From Sporocytophaga sp. (GTDB lineage Bacteria; Bacteroidota; Bacteroidia; Cytophagales; Cytophagaceae): DNA of 64,000 bases. The stretch covers positions 124,001 to 188,000 of the forward strand of contig NZ_JAGHZZ010000002.1 of NCBI RefSeq assembly GCF_017745095.1, read 5' to 3'. Positions 9,227-17,725 of this stretch are shown here, in pieces (the first letter of the stretch is position 1; the number at the start of each line of letters is the position of its first letter). The notes beneath the pieces were generated by a model. That model was given only the letters and a program-made list of their open reading frames with translations. It ran no database searches and was not told the DNA's origin. A program made the translations under genes and the position numbers.

Positions 9227-9742
9227 ATGAAAAATCATACTATTAAAGTAACTACCACTTGCACCTATCAAACCGAAAAGGGTGAATGCGGCAAAAAGAC
9301 TACACAAACACACCCTTACTGTAATCACCATACCAAAATCACTACTGGCTTTTACGTTGCCAAGTCAGGCATAGAAGGAGCCGGGTATGGCCTTTATACA
9401 GACAGAGATCTGAAAAAAGGTACTACCTTGATGGAGTATACAGGTGAGCACATTTCCACTAAAGTATTTCAAGACAGATACGGAGATGATGGCTTTGGCT
9501 CATATGCAATGACATTGAACAAATCTACAGTAATAGATGCGAGAGAAACTTCTGCTGGAATTGCCCGTTACATCTGTGACTTTTTTAATTCAGGAAAAAC
9601 AGCCAATGTAAAATTTGAATCTACAGGAAGACGTGTAGAGATTACAGCTATCAAAGATATCAAAGCCGGTGAAGAATTACTTGTAAACTATGGCAAAGAT
9701 ATGAGAAGAGCTCTGGGTTTTTATAAAAAGAAAAAATCCTGA
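9227..9742 (+). CDS. Bacterial SET-domain protein
   Basis: 171 residues. Residues 1-40 contain a Cys/His cluster (CTYQTEKGEC and HPYCNHH), probably a small zinc knuckle. Residues 44-160 read as a SET lysine methyltransferase domain: GIEGAGYGLYTDRDLKKGT, MEYTGEHIS, ARYICDFFNS where eukaryotic enzymes have RFINHSCxPN, and GEELLVNYGKD. It would transfer methyl from SAM to a lysine of an unknown protein. The N-H-S signature is altered, so activity is uncertain. A long hairpin follows the gene. Confidence 0.85.
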   Translation: MKNHTIKVTTTCTYQTEKGECGKKTTQTHPYCNHHTKITTGFYVAKSGIEGAGYGLYTDRDLKKGTTLMEYTGEHISTKVFQDRYGDDGFGSYAMTLNKSTVIDARETSAGIARYICDFFNSGKTANVKFESTGRRVEITAIKDIKAGEELLVNYGKDMRRALGFYKKKKS

Positions 9743-9758
9743 TTTAACAAATCAATAA

Positions 9759-9793
9759 ATATGAAGGTTAACTCTTTAGATTAACCTTCATAT
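9759..9793 (+). terminator. 13-bp perfect hairpin between SET and M50 genes
   Basis: Arms 9759-9771 and 9781-9793 are perfect reverse complements with a 9-nt loop. It lies 16 bp after the SET stop and ends 3 bp before the ATG of the protease gene. There is no U-tract, so it is either a weak terminator for the SET gene or a structure that hides the protease start codon region. Confidence 0.6.
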
Positions 9794-9796
9794 ATT

Positions 9797-10873
9797 ATGC
9801 GATGGTCTTTATACATTGGTAAATTCGCCGGAACCAAAGTTTTAATACACTGGACATTTCTCCTGTTGCTTCTATGGATCGGATTCTCCGCTTATAGACA
9901 AGGAGCAACAACTCCAGAAATATTGCTGACTGTTAGTTTTATCTTAACAGTATTTATTTGTGTCTTATTGCATGAATTTGGCCATGCGCTGACAGCAAAG
10001 AAATTCGGCATAGCAACCAAAAAGATCACCCTCCTTCCTATCGGTGGTCTGGCTAGCATTGAACGTATACCTGAAGATCCCAAAAAAGAATTATGGATTA
10101 CCGTTGCAGGTCCAATGGTAAATGTAATCATAGCTCTTGTGCTTTATCTTATACTAGGAGATAAAGTAATTCCGACAGAAGATCGTACTAATATTATTTC
10201 AGCAGATACTTTTTTTCAAAGCTTGTTTTGGATAAATGTTACATTAGTAATATTTAACGTCATCCCTGCCTTTCCTATGGATGGAGGCCGGATACTAAGG
10301 GCTCTGCTTGCTATAAAAATCGGTAGGTTTAGAGCAACTAAAATCGCCTCACGCTTAGGGCAGTTTGTAGCAGTCGGCTTCTTTTTCCTTGGTTTATTCT
10401 ACAGCCCTTTATTAATGTTTATTGCTGCATTCATATTTTTTGGAGCGTATGCCGAAAATATGTCTGTACAACAGATGGAATTTCTTAGAGGACATGTTGT
10501 GAAAGAAGCTATGATGAAACACTTTATCACCATCAACCCGCAAACAACCATCAAAGAGGCCGCAGACAAGCTGCTCGAAGGATGGGACCATAATTTCATC
10601 ATTACTGACAATTCAGAAATTCAAGGCATTATAAAAAGAGAATCATTATTCAGCAGCCTTAGATCCTATAATCCTCTTGCTCCTGTAAAAGACATTATGA
10701 AAACCACTTTCAAAACTTTTAATGAGCATGACCAAATCTCTAAGATTTATCACTTTGTTCAAGAGGACCCTACAGGATATTTTCCTGTATTAAATAATGG
10801 TGTACTTACAGGGGTTATAAATCTGGACAACTTAAACGAATTCGTAATGATTCAGTCTGCTTTAAAATACTAA
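9797..10873 (+). CDS. Site-2 protease (M50) with CBS domains
   Basis: 358 residues. Six or so membrane helices lie in residues 15-220. The zinc motif is HEFGH (H59, E60, H63), and the second metal/acid motif is NVIPAFPMDGGRIL near residue 160. The C-terminal 230-350 region is a CBS pair (VKEAMMKHFITINPQTTIKE, then VKDIMKTTFKTFNEHDQISK). This is the CBS-containing SpoIVFB-like branch, an intramembrane metalloprotease whose CBS part may sense nucleotides. The substrate is unknown. A hairpin precedes the start. Confidence 0.92.
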   Translation: MRWSLYIGKFAGTKVLIHWTFLLLLLWIGFSAYRQGATTPEILLTVSFILTVFICVLLHEFGHALTAKKFGIATKKITLLPIGGLASIERIPEDPKKELWITVAGPMVNVIIALVLYLILGDKVIPTEDRTNIISADTFFQSLFWINVTLVIFNVIPAFPMDGGRILRALLAIKIGRFRATKIASRLGQFVAVGFFFLGLFYSPLLMFIAAFIFFGAYAENMSVQQMEFLRGHVVKEAMMKHFITINPQTTIKEAADKLLEGWDHNFIITDNSEIQGIIKRESLFSSLRSYNPLAPVKDIMKTTFKTFNEHDQISKIYHFVQEDPTGYFPVLNNGVLTGVINLDNLNEFVMIQSALKY

Positions 10874-11265
10874 TTTGATCGGGCATAAAATTTTATTTGT
10901 CGATTTCTAAAAGCAAAAATCAATTCGCTGTAAAAATATTACATTAAAATAGGATTATCTTAACATTTTATTATCCTATAAACTAACCCAAAAGAAAAAC
11001 GCTTCGTAAAATTCATCATGATTGAAATATATTAGTTCCTTTTTATCGATAAAAACCATATATTTGAACATAACTTTAATGCTTTTCATTAGTTATTCCG
11101 GCTCCAAATACCGCCTTATAAAGATTCACCGGAGGAAACTAGTGTTCACTACATGTGTGGACTTGGTTTTTTTATGTGAATCGGGGGATGGCGGTTCCCA
11201 GGAGCATAAAGCCCAAGCTCCACACACTTGTTTAAAATTTCCAGAACTATATTTTTAACGCCTGC
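10874..11265. other. Intergenic region before receiver-domain gene
   Basis: About 390 bp. A 78-codon ORF (11022-11258) lies here but shows no protein-like composition, so I do not call it. A more GC-rich patch near 11180-11225 (around gggggatggcggttcccagg) stands out from the AT-rich background and may be structured leader RNA; no known RNA motif was recognised. Confidence 0.4.
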
Positions 11266-11670
11266 GTGGAAAAGTTTAAATCCATTTTATTAATTGAGGA
11301 TGACGACATTTGTAATTTCATTACAACAAAATTCTTTTCCCGTTACCAGATCTCAGAACAACTACATAGTGTAAAAGATGGGGAGCAAGCTCTTGATTTT
11401 CTCCGATTACAAAATGGCAAACAATCATTTCCTCAAATTATCCTGATGGATTTGTTCATGCCTATCATGGATGGATTCGAATTTCTTGAAGAATTCAATC
11501 AGATAAAAGGCACGTTATGCCAATGCCCTGAAATTATTGTTCTTACTGTTACTACTCGAAACAAGGACATAGAAAGAGCAAAAAATCTTGGCGTTAAGAC
11601 AATTCTCCATAAACCATTCAATCATAATTATATTGATCATCTAAAGTCTCTTGCCGCAAAGGTCAATTAA
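11266..11670 (+). CDS. Single-domain response regulator (CheY-like)
   Basis: 134 residues, only a receiver domain. The start is GTG at 11266. Acidic cluster EDDD (11-14), phosphoacceptor D62 (IILMDLFMP), the T in VLTVTT and the Lys in ILHKPF are present. There is no output domain, so it likely signals by protein contact. No kinase is adjacent; a hybrid or orphan kinase elsewhere is expected. The style (ILLIEDDDICNFITTKF) is common in Cytophagales phosphorelay regulators and resembles the regulator at 43749-44156. Confidence 0.9.
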   Translation: MEKFKSILLIEDDDICNFITTKFFSRYQISEQLHSVKDGEQALDFLRLQNGKQSFPQIILMDLFMPIMDGFEFLEEFNQIKGTLCQCPEIIVLTVTTRNKDIERAKNLGVKTILHKPFNHNYIDHLKSLAAKVN

Positions 11671-12016
11671 GAGGACAATATTCTTACCACCATTTTATAG
11701 CAGCATTATAAAATTATTTTGCTCTTCCATAAAATTCATATCACTATCCTTTTCAATTGCTTTGCTTAATAATCCCAGGACGAATTCAAATTTTAAGAGA
11801 AAAACCCAATTCAATGGAAAATTTTGTAAAGATTTTGATTAAAGAAAATATTATGATGTAACGGCGAAAGTTTCTGATATTGAATAAAAAAAGAGGTAAC
11901 AACAACTATAAACTAATTAGTTGTTGAATGACTAACCTTCAATTAAGAAGATATTTAAAGTTTTGTTGGGGAGGACCTGACTGCGTAATTGATAAAAGCA
12001 ATCTTGTAATAAGAAA
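11671..12016. other. Intergenic region with one hairpin
   Basis: About 350 bp with no credible gene. It contains an 8-bp hairpin (11900-11907 with 11919-11926, caacaact/agttgttg) that could end the regulator transcript. Nothing else is evident. Confidence 0.5.
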
Positions 12017-12043
12017 AAAGAGTCCAGGTTATCCAGACTCTTT
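12017..12043 (-). terminator. Intrinsic terminator
   Basis: Arms 12017-12024 and 12036-12043 (aaagagtc/gactcttt) followed on the minus strand by a T-rich stretch. It lies 36 bp after the stop of the 69-residue minus-strand gene and would also slow plus-strand transcripts. Confidence 0.75.
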
Positions 12044-12078
12044 CTTTTAGTATTTTTAAGCCTTCAAAGCTATTAATA

Positions 12079-12288
12079 TTAATAATAGTTGCGGTCATCC
12101 ATAATTTGGACAGTCCAATTGTTAGCAAGCAATTCATTTTTCAGAAGTGTTCCCTGAGCTTTTGTCTTAGGATTTTTAACAAGAAATTTAAATCCATCAA
12201 TTTTCAACACTTCCCACTGCTCTGTATTTTCCGGATTTCTTAAAATATCCCCTACTTTAATGATTGTATCTTTCTTAATTACTTTCAT
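12079..12288 (-). CDS. Small conserved-looking protein, function unknown
   Basis: 69 residues, basic, rich in beta-type residues (DTIIKVGDILRNPENTEQWE then VLKIDGFKFLVKN), suggesting a small SH3-like or KOW-like barrel. The pattern resembles the 70-residue gene at 15219-15431 (GYEVTEIADGGDKVKIAYTK), so both may be small barrel proteins. It stands alone with its own terminator. I recognise no family. Confidence 0.7.
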   Translation of the reverse strand: MKVIKKDTIIKVGDILRNPENTEQWEVLKIDGFKFLVKNPKTKAQGTLLKNELLANNWTVQIMDDRNYY

Positions 12289-12496
12289 AAATCACTTTTA
12301 TATTTAACGAAATTAAACATTTTTTAGAAAATATCATTCCGTATATAATTTGAAATTAAGCAAAATATTTCACACCCTTAATTAACTGTATTTCAAAATC
12401 AAATTTCGCAAATACATTTTCCTGTAATGGTCCAGTCAATATCTATTAAAACTTTTTTAATAGGGAAATCTTATCTCTAATAATAACTGATACTTC

Positions 12497-13588
12497 ATGG
12501 CAATTTTAAAATTTAGAAATATAAATCGCCTCTTATTTAGTGCTTTTCTGATTATTGGTGGTTTATATTTAGCCCGTCCCTTTTTAATTCCTGTTACAAT
12601 AGCTTGTCTCTTGGCTATGCTACTGCTACCTGTTGCAAGAAAACTTGAATCACTTGGAATAAAAAGAGCAATTTCCATAATCCTCTGCATTGCTTTATTT
12701 ATGCTTGTTGTTATGGGAATTACTACATTGTTATCTATGCAAGGTTTTAACCTTGCAAATAACCTGGAAGAAATTGAACAACAATTCAAACAGGTTTTTG
12801 ATGACATACAGGAGTATGTTCAAAACAAGTTTGGAATGGAGAAAGCCAAACAAAGTAAAATAATCAGGGAAAAAACAGAATCCCTTCTTCAAAGCAGCAC
12901 TACCCTGATCACAGGATTTCTTGGAGGGCTTGCTACTTTTGGCCTTATATTGGTCTATACTTTCTTCTTTCTTTATTACCGCCATAAATTCTTCAATTTC
13001 ATTCTGATGGTAAGTCCAAAGCCCCTTCATCAACAAAACACCATCATACTGAATCAGATAAGTAAAGTAACGCAGAGATATCTGACAGGGGTATTCATTG
13101 TGATATTAATCCTTGCAGTCATGAACTCTTCAGTACTGCTGCTATTGGGTGTAAACAATGCAATCTTTTTCGGATGCTTGGCAGCACTTCTCAATGTTAT
13201 CCCTTATGTTGGAGTTATCATTGGTAGCCTCCTCCCTTTTATTATGACCTTAGTAACTAAAAATGCATTCGGACCTGCACTCATTGTACTAGGATCCCTT
13301 TGGTTTAACCAGGTAATAGAGAATAATTTGCTCACTCCTTTCATTACAGGTTCTCAGGTAAGAGTTAACGCCTTATCAACGATTATGGCTTTAATCCTGG
13401 GAGGTTTAATCTGGGGAATTTTCGGGATGATTCTTTTTATTCCATTAATAGGTATACTAAAAATTATTTTCGATCAAGTCGAAGAGTTAAAACCATTAGG
13501 ATATCTTATAGGAGATGATTCTCCTGAAGAAAGTGACAATATTCAAAAAATTAAAAAGCTATTTAAAAAAATCAAAGCCAAGTTTTAA
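12497..13588 (+). CDS. AI-2E/PerM family membrane permease
   Basis: 363 residues with about eight membrane helices in the usual PerM arrangement: paired N-terminal helices, an amphipathic central stretch (residues 85-125), then the conserved block LNVIPYVGVIIGSLLP and NNLLTPFITGSQVRVNALST, with the GGLIWGIFGMILFIPL end. Members export small molecules or ions (TqsA exports autoinducer-2); substrate here unknown. Convergent with the HtrA gene across a shared terminator. Confidence 0.9.
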   Translation: MAILKFRNINRLLFSAFLIIGGLYLARPFLIPVTIACLLAMLLLPVARKLESLGIKRAISIILCIALFMLVVMGITTLLSMQGFNLANNLEEIEQQFKQVFDDIQEYVQNKFGMEKAKQSKIIREKTESLLQSSTTLITGFLGGLATFGLILVYTFFFLYYRHKFFNFILMVSPKPLHQQNTIILNQISKVTQRYLTGVFIVILILAVMNSSVLLLLGVNNAIFFGCLAALLNVIPYVGVIIGSLLPFIMTLVTKNAFGPALIVLGSLWFNQVIENNLLTPFITGSQVRVNALSTIMALILGGLIWGIFGMILFIPLIGILKIIFDQVEELKPLGYLIGDDSPEESDNIQKIKKLFKKIKAKF

Positions 13589-13653
13589 AGCAAAAAACAC
13601 CCAGCATGCAGTGTTTTAAATTTACAAACACTCAATCTATTCTAATGAGCATA

Positions 13654-13682
13654 AAAAAGCCCCCGAATGTCGGGGGCTTTTT
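13654..13682. terminator. Bidirectional intrinsic terminator
   Basis: A perfect 13-bp stem (13654-13666 with 13670-13682) with a 3-nt loop, GC-rich core gcccccga/tcgggggc, with A- and T-runs on both sides. It sits between the convergent permease and HtrA genes and can serve both. Confidence 0.9.
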
Positions 13683-13702
13683 CGTCTTACCTTTTATCAA
13701 AC

Positions 13703-15163
13703 TTATTCAAGGCCAAAAGCATAGTAATACTTTCCGGGGCTTCCGGGATAAACACCTTCCAGCAAGACCCCACCTTGTTGTGCTGAAAGCACTTCATTGA
13801 ATTCATTCAGGTCCTTAATAGGCTTATGGTTTATACCTGTAATAATAAACCCTTCTTTCATATTTGTTTGTTCTGACAAAATACCCGAGCCTAGCGTTTT
13901 TACCTTAACCCCAGTGATACCATATTTCTTCTTTTCCTGGTCAGTAAGGTCTTCAAAATCCGCACCCAGCTTCTCCTCAACTTCATTCACTTCTTTTTTG
14001 ATCACTTCTACTTTACCCTGACTGTTTTTCAATTCTACCTTAAATTCTTTTTCCTTGCCATCTCTTAAAACTGTCAGTTTAACATTGTCACCTGGGTGAT
14101 GGATCCCAATAAGTTCCAGAAGTTTTGCAGTTGAACCGATTTCAACCCCATCAATTGCGAGGATCACATCTCCCGCCTTTATTCCTGCCTTAAATGCAGC
14201 GCTATTCTCCACTACACTTTCCACATATGTTCCTTTCAAGGATTTTAATCCAAGAGTTTTAGCAAGATCAGAATCCATATCTCTGATTACCACACCAAGA
14301 TATGCTCTGTGAACAACTCCATATTGTTTAAGATCTTCTATTACCTTAGCAACTATATTGCTGGGAACAGCAAAAGCATAACCGGCATATGCACCTGTGG
14401 GTGTAGCAATAGCAGTAGTAATGCCTATCAGATCACCTTCAAGATTTATTAAAGCTCCACCACTATTTCCTGGATTAACAGCAGCATCAGTCTGAAGAAA
14501 GGATTCAATTGCTGATTTATCTTGTAAAATACTGATGTTCCTTGCTTTTGCACTAATGATACCGGCGGTAACAGTAGAGGAAAGATTAAAGGGATTTCCT
14601 ACAGCAAGCACCCAATCACCAACTTCAACGAAATCAGAATTTGAGAAAGAAATAAAGGGAAGATCAGATTCATCAACCTTTATCAGAGCAATATCCGTTG
14701 AAGGATCTGTTCCAATGAGCTTAGCTTTAAAGCTTCTGTTGTCGTTCAAGGTTACATTGATTTCTTTTGCACCTGCTATAACGTGATCATTAGTTACTAT
14801 ATATCCGTCAGGGCTAACAATTACACCAGATCCAGTCGCCATTTCCAGCCTTTGTTTTTCTTCCCTTGGTCTTCCCCAGAAATCATCACCAAAAAAATCT
14901 CTGAAAGGCCCCATATCATTATATTGCTTGCTGGCAGGAATAGCAGAATGAATATGAACAACAGAAGGCAATGCTTTTGCTGTAGCAGGACGGAAATTTA
15001 TACCAGCACCATGCCCCTTATAGGTAGTATCGGAACTATTAGATTTTTTACTGTAAGAGACAATACTTCCACTACTACCATTACCTGTTATAAATCGAGT
15101 GGCAATAATCGTTACAGCACTTCCAAGAATAGCTGCAAGAAATAAAGTTAAAAACCTTTTCAT
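13703..15163 (-). CDS. degP: DegP/HtrA periplasmic serine protease
   Basis: 486 residues. An N-terminal hydrophobic segment (4-22) is a signal peptide or anchor. The trypsin-like domain has H128 (GYIVTNDHVIAG), D158 (DPSTDIALIKV) and S235 (AAVNPGNSGGAL). A first PDZ domain spans about 290-375 (AYLGVVIRDM, GIKAGDVILAIDG), and a shorter second PDZ about 420-480 (KEGFIITGINHKPIKDLNEF). It degrades or refolds misfolded envelope proteins. The final PDZ is divergent but ends naturally. The symbol is by family; degQ is equally possible. Confidence 0.95.
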   Translation of the reverse strand: MKRFLTLFLAAILGSAVTIIATRFITGNGSSGSIVSYSKKSNSSDTTYKGHGAGINFRPATAKALPSVVHIHSAIPASKQYNDMGPFRDFFGDDFWGRPREEKQRLEMATGSGVIVSPDGYIVTNDHVIAGAKEINVTLNDNRSFKAKLIGTDPSTDIALIKVDESDLPFISFSNSDFVEVGDWVLAVGNPFNLSSTVTAGIISAKARNISILQDKSAIESFLQTDAAVNPGNSGGALINLEGDLIGITTAIATPTGAYAGYAFAVPSNIVAKVIEDLKQYGVVHRAYLGVVIRDMDSDLAKTLGLKSLKGTYVESVVENSAAFKAGIKAGDVILAIDGVEIGSTAKLLELIGIHHPGDNVKLTVLRDGKEKEFKVELKNSQGKVEVIKKEVNEVEEKLGADFEDLTDQEKKKYGITGVKVKTLGSGILSEQTNMKEGFIITGINHKPIKDLNEFNEVLSAQQGGVLLEGVYPGSPGKYYYAFGLE

Positions 15164-15218
15164 TAATTTTTATTCATTAAAAATGAATCTACACTGAAAA
15201 AATAAAAGTAACAATTTA

Positions 15219-15431
15219 TCAGGATATCTTCACGAGATCTGCATAATATAATCCGTTCAACCATTTGACATCAATCACCTGATATTTGATATCTTCAAGA
15301 GAGGGAGAGTTGCTGAGAAAGATAAAGTCGTTAGGATGAATACCTTCTTTGGTGTAGGCAATCTTCACTTTGTCTCCTCCATCGGCAATTTCTGTAACCT
15401 CATATCCTTCTGTAAGGGTAGATAATCTCAT
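15219..15431 (-). CDS. Small protein of unknown function
   Basis: 70 residues, acidic, beta-rich (GYEVTEIADGGDKVKIAYTK, SLEDIKYQVIDVKWLNGLYY). No signal peptide or membrane segment. Possibly a small barrel like the gene at 12079-12288. It lies 55 bp upstream of the HtrA start on the same strand and may share its transcript. No family recognised. Confidence 0.7.
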   Translation of the reverse strand: MRLSTLTEGYEVTEIADGGDKVKIAYTKEGIHPNDFIFLSNSPSLEDIKYQVIDVKWLNGLYYADLVKIS

Positions 15432-15646
15432 AATATATATGTTTCTGTGGATTAAACCGGTTTGGTTTTAAATTAACCCCAGGGAAAGACAATTGTTGAC
15501 AAGCATTCCATTTAAATATTTAAAACACCTTTTGGGGAAGAAACTATTACTTTAATAATTACCATTATATTTTCATTTTCCACCACAGATAATACACGTT
15601 TAACATTTCCCCAGATCCTCTGTTTTGATTTAACAATTTAAAAAAT

Positions 15647-16273
15647 ATGCAAAAAAATCTAAGAGGAATTAAAGTTGCCTTGCTTGTTGACAACGGGTTT
15701 GAACAAGTAGAGTTGACTGAACCTGTTAAGGCCTTAAGGGAAGCCAATGCACTTGTAGAGATTATTGCTCCTGAAAAGAAGATCAAAGGATGGGATCTGA
15801 AAAATTGGGGGGACGAAATAACCGCTGATACCCTTCTGGATGAAGCTAACCCTGAAAATTACGATGCTTTAATTTTACCGGGAGGTGTAATGAATCCGGA
15901 TTTTTTAAGGATGAAGAATAACGCTATTGAATTTGTTAAAACCTTTTTGACTGCTCAAAAACCTGTAGCATCAATATGCCATGGACCATGGACCTTAATT
16001 GAAACAGGTTTAATCAAAGGTAGAAAGCTTACCTCATATCCTTCCCTAAAAACTGATCTTATCAATGCAGGAGCAACCTGGATAGATGAACCGGTAGTGA
16101 CGGATAAAAATCTTATCACCAGCAGAAGACCTTCAGATCTTCCAGCTTTTAACGATCGAATCATTAGTACTCTTGCAGCTCTGGTTTCCTCTCCAAATAA
16201 TGCATCGAACAGACCTCCAATCAAGGGAGAAAAAATGGATGAAATCAAGTCTAAGGATAAGGTGAAAAAATAA
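15647..16273 (+). CDS. PfpI/DJ-1 family glutamine-amidotransferase-like protein
   Basis: 208 residues. The nucleophile elbow VASICHGPW holds C111, and KVALLVDNGFEQVELTEP and ALILPGGVMNPDFLR match the PfpI/YhbO branch, whose members are described as proteases, glyoxalases or deglycases. The C-terminal 25 residues (PPIKGEKMDEIKSKDKVKK) are a charged tail beyond the usual end. A terminator follows. Confidence 0.9.
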   Translation: MQKNLRGIKVALLVDNGFEQVELTEPVKALREANALVEIIAPEKKIKGWDLKNWGDEITADTLLDEANPENYDALILPGGVMNPDFLRMKNNAIEFVKTFLTAQKPVASICHGPWTLIETGLIKGRKLTSYPSLKTDLINAGATWIDEPVVTDKNLITSRRPSDLPAFNDRIISTLAALVSSPNNASNRPPIKGEKMDEIKSKDKVKK

Positions 16274-16389
16274 AATGATTCTATTAAAAAATATTTATTC
16301 CTGCCGAACAAAAACCGGGATCTTTCATTTAGCAATTATACATAAAATGTAAAGAGCACCAGCTATTTACCTAACTCAACCAACATCGT

Positions 16390-16412
16390 AAACCTGCTCT
16401 CAAGGCAGGTTT
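16390..16412 (+). terminator. Intrinsic terminator after PfpI gene
   Basis: Arms 16390-16397 and 16405-16412 (aaacctgc/gcaggttt), followed by a plus-strand T-run at 16414-16420. It overlaps the stop codon of the convergent glycerate kinase gene. Confidence 0.75.
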
Positions 16413-17550
16413 ATTTTTTTCTTCCTTCTAAAAACACTCTTAGTATATTGGCACTTGTCTGGCTTATAAGACTAAATGCCTCGTTTACCGATTCAGCCAA
16501 TGTCATTGGGCCATTTTGAAATGGCATAATACATGTAACCCCATGCTTTAATAATTCCTCCGATTCTGGTGCAGCATATCCGGTAAGAAGGAATACAGGA
16601 ACTCCACACTTTTGGCCAAGTTTTCCTACGCAATAGGGCAACTTGCCTGAAAGCGTTTGTATATCAGATTTTCCTTCTGCTGTAAAAATGATATCAGCAT
16701 TTTCTAATTTATCTTCCACCTTTGCGAATTCTGCGATCAAAGGAAAGCCAGATTCAATTACCCCACCACAGAATGCAAGAATACCAGCCCCCAGGCCTCC
16801 TGCGGCCCCAGCTCCTGCAATATCAGCGATCCCCTTCCCCATTTGTTTTTTTATAACGGAAGCATAATGAGTAAGACTTTCATCCAGAATAGTAACCATT
16901 TCTTCTGTAGCACCTTTCTGAGGACCGAATATCCTAGTTGCTCCATTTGAACCTGTTAAAGGATTGGTTACGTCCGAGGCAATTTTAAACTCTGCAGTTT
17001 TCAGAGCTTCATGAATTTTCGAAATATCAATCTTGGCAAGATGAATGAGGGAAGCGCCTCCCTTTTGTAACTCTTTACCTTGTGAATCAAAAAGATTAAC
17101 TCCCAATGCCTGAGCCATACCAGCACCGCCATCATTGATTCCACTTCCCCCAAGGCCAATAATAAATTTCCGTATTCCTTTGTTCAGTGCATTTACAATC
17201 AGTTCGCCGGTACCAAAGGAGGTTGTGATCATCGGATTCCTATCGTGTTTATTGAGGAGGGCAAGCCCTGAAGCAGACGCCGTTTCTATAACTGCAGTCT
17301 GATGATCTCCCAATATGCCATATGATGCTTTTATACTTCTCATAAGAGGATCATGAACATGAACCTCCACCTTATAACCTCCAGTAGCATGAACCAAAGC
17401 ATCCATAGTCCCCTCGCCTCCATCGGCAAGCGGACAAGAGATTATTTCAGCATCAGGAAGGACTTTTCTGATACCATTAGCCATTGCTTCAGCAACTTCA
17501 AATGCACTTAAAGATTCTTTTAAGGAATCCGGTATCAATACTATTTTCAT
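16411..17550 (-). CDS. Glycerate kinase (GarK/GlxK type)
   Basis: 379 residues from the ATG at 17550, giving the standard N-terminus MKIVLIPDSLKESLSAFEVA; a 9-residue in-frame extension upstream is unlikely because the upstream gene's stop overlaps this ATG. Motifs: PLADGGEGTMDAL, GLGGSGINDGGAGMAQALG, GAAGGLGAGILAF, TAEGKSDIQTLSGK. It phosphorylates glycerate with ATP (2-phosphoglycerate in this class). Coupled (ATGA) to the small Cys-rich gene upstream. Confidence 0.93.
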   Translation of the reverse strand: MKIVLIPDSLKESLSAFEVAEAMANGIRKVLPDAEIISCPLADGGEGTMDALVHATGGYKVEVHVHDPLMRSIKASYGILGDHQTAVIETASASGLALLNKHDRNPMITTSFGTGELIVNALNKGIRKFIIGLGGSGINDGGAGMAQALGVNLFDSQGKELQKGGASLIHLAKIDISKIHEALKTAEFKIASDVTNPLTGSNGATRIFGPQKGATEEMVTILDESLTHYASVIKKQMGKGIADIAGAGAAGGLGAGILAFCGGVIESGFPLIAEFAKVEDKLENADIIFTAEGKSDIQTLSGKLPYCVGKLGQKCGVPVFLLTGYAAPESEELLKHGVTCIMPFQNGPMTLAESVNEAFSLISQTSANILRVFLEGRKK

Positions 17551-17723
17551 TCCTCTTCCTCCGGGTGACTGCAGCAAGGACCTTCATGTACCTTCCTGAC
17601 CCACTCTTCCTGCTCCTCAGTCAAAGATTTGTTTTTGGGGACCGTGCAATGATCACAATCATTTCCATGCTCATCCATCCCGCGTCCTTCGCACAAAGGA
17701 CAAACATAACCACAACCTGCCAT
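17547..17723 (-). CDS. Small Cys-rich zinc-binding-type protein, 58 residues
   Basis: ATG at 17723, stop overlapping the glycerate kinase ATG by 4 bp (ATGA), a strong sign of a real gene. Cysteines lie at 4, 8, 11, 23, 26, 50 and 51, with His at 19, 25, 46 and 53. The CVCPLC-like spacing (C8-x2-C11) and C23-x2-C26 suggest a four-Cys zinc ribbon. The tail is acidic (EEEE). It lies 2 bp downstream of the YpdA-like reductase, so the order is reductase, this gene, kinase. Function unknown. Confidence 0.8.
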   Translation of the reverse strand: MAGCGYVCPLCEGRGMDEHGNDCDHCTVPKNKSLTEEQEEWVRKVHEGPCCSHPEEEE

Positions 17724-17725
17724 AT

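Noticed and set aside
11022-11258. 78-codon open reading frame before the receiver-domain gene
   Set aside because: Composition is not protein-like and there is no family resemblance; it lies in a GC-patchy intergenic zone.
13797-14021. Plus-strand frame at the end of the HtrA gene
   Set aside because: Shadow of the minus-strand PDZ-coding region.
14535-14786. Plus-strand frame inside the HtrA gene
   Set aside because: Shadow of a strong minus-strand gene with intact catalytic triad.
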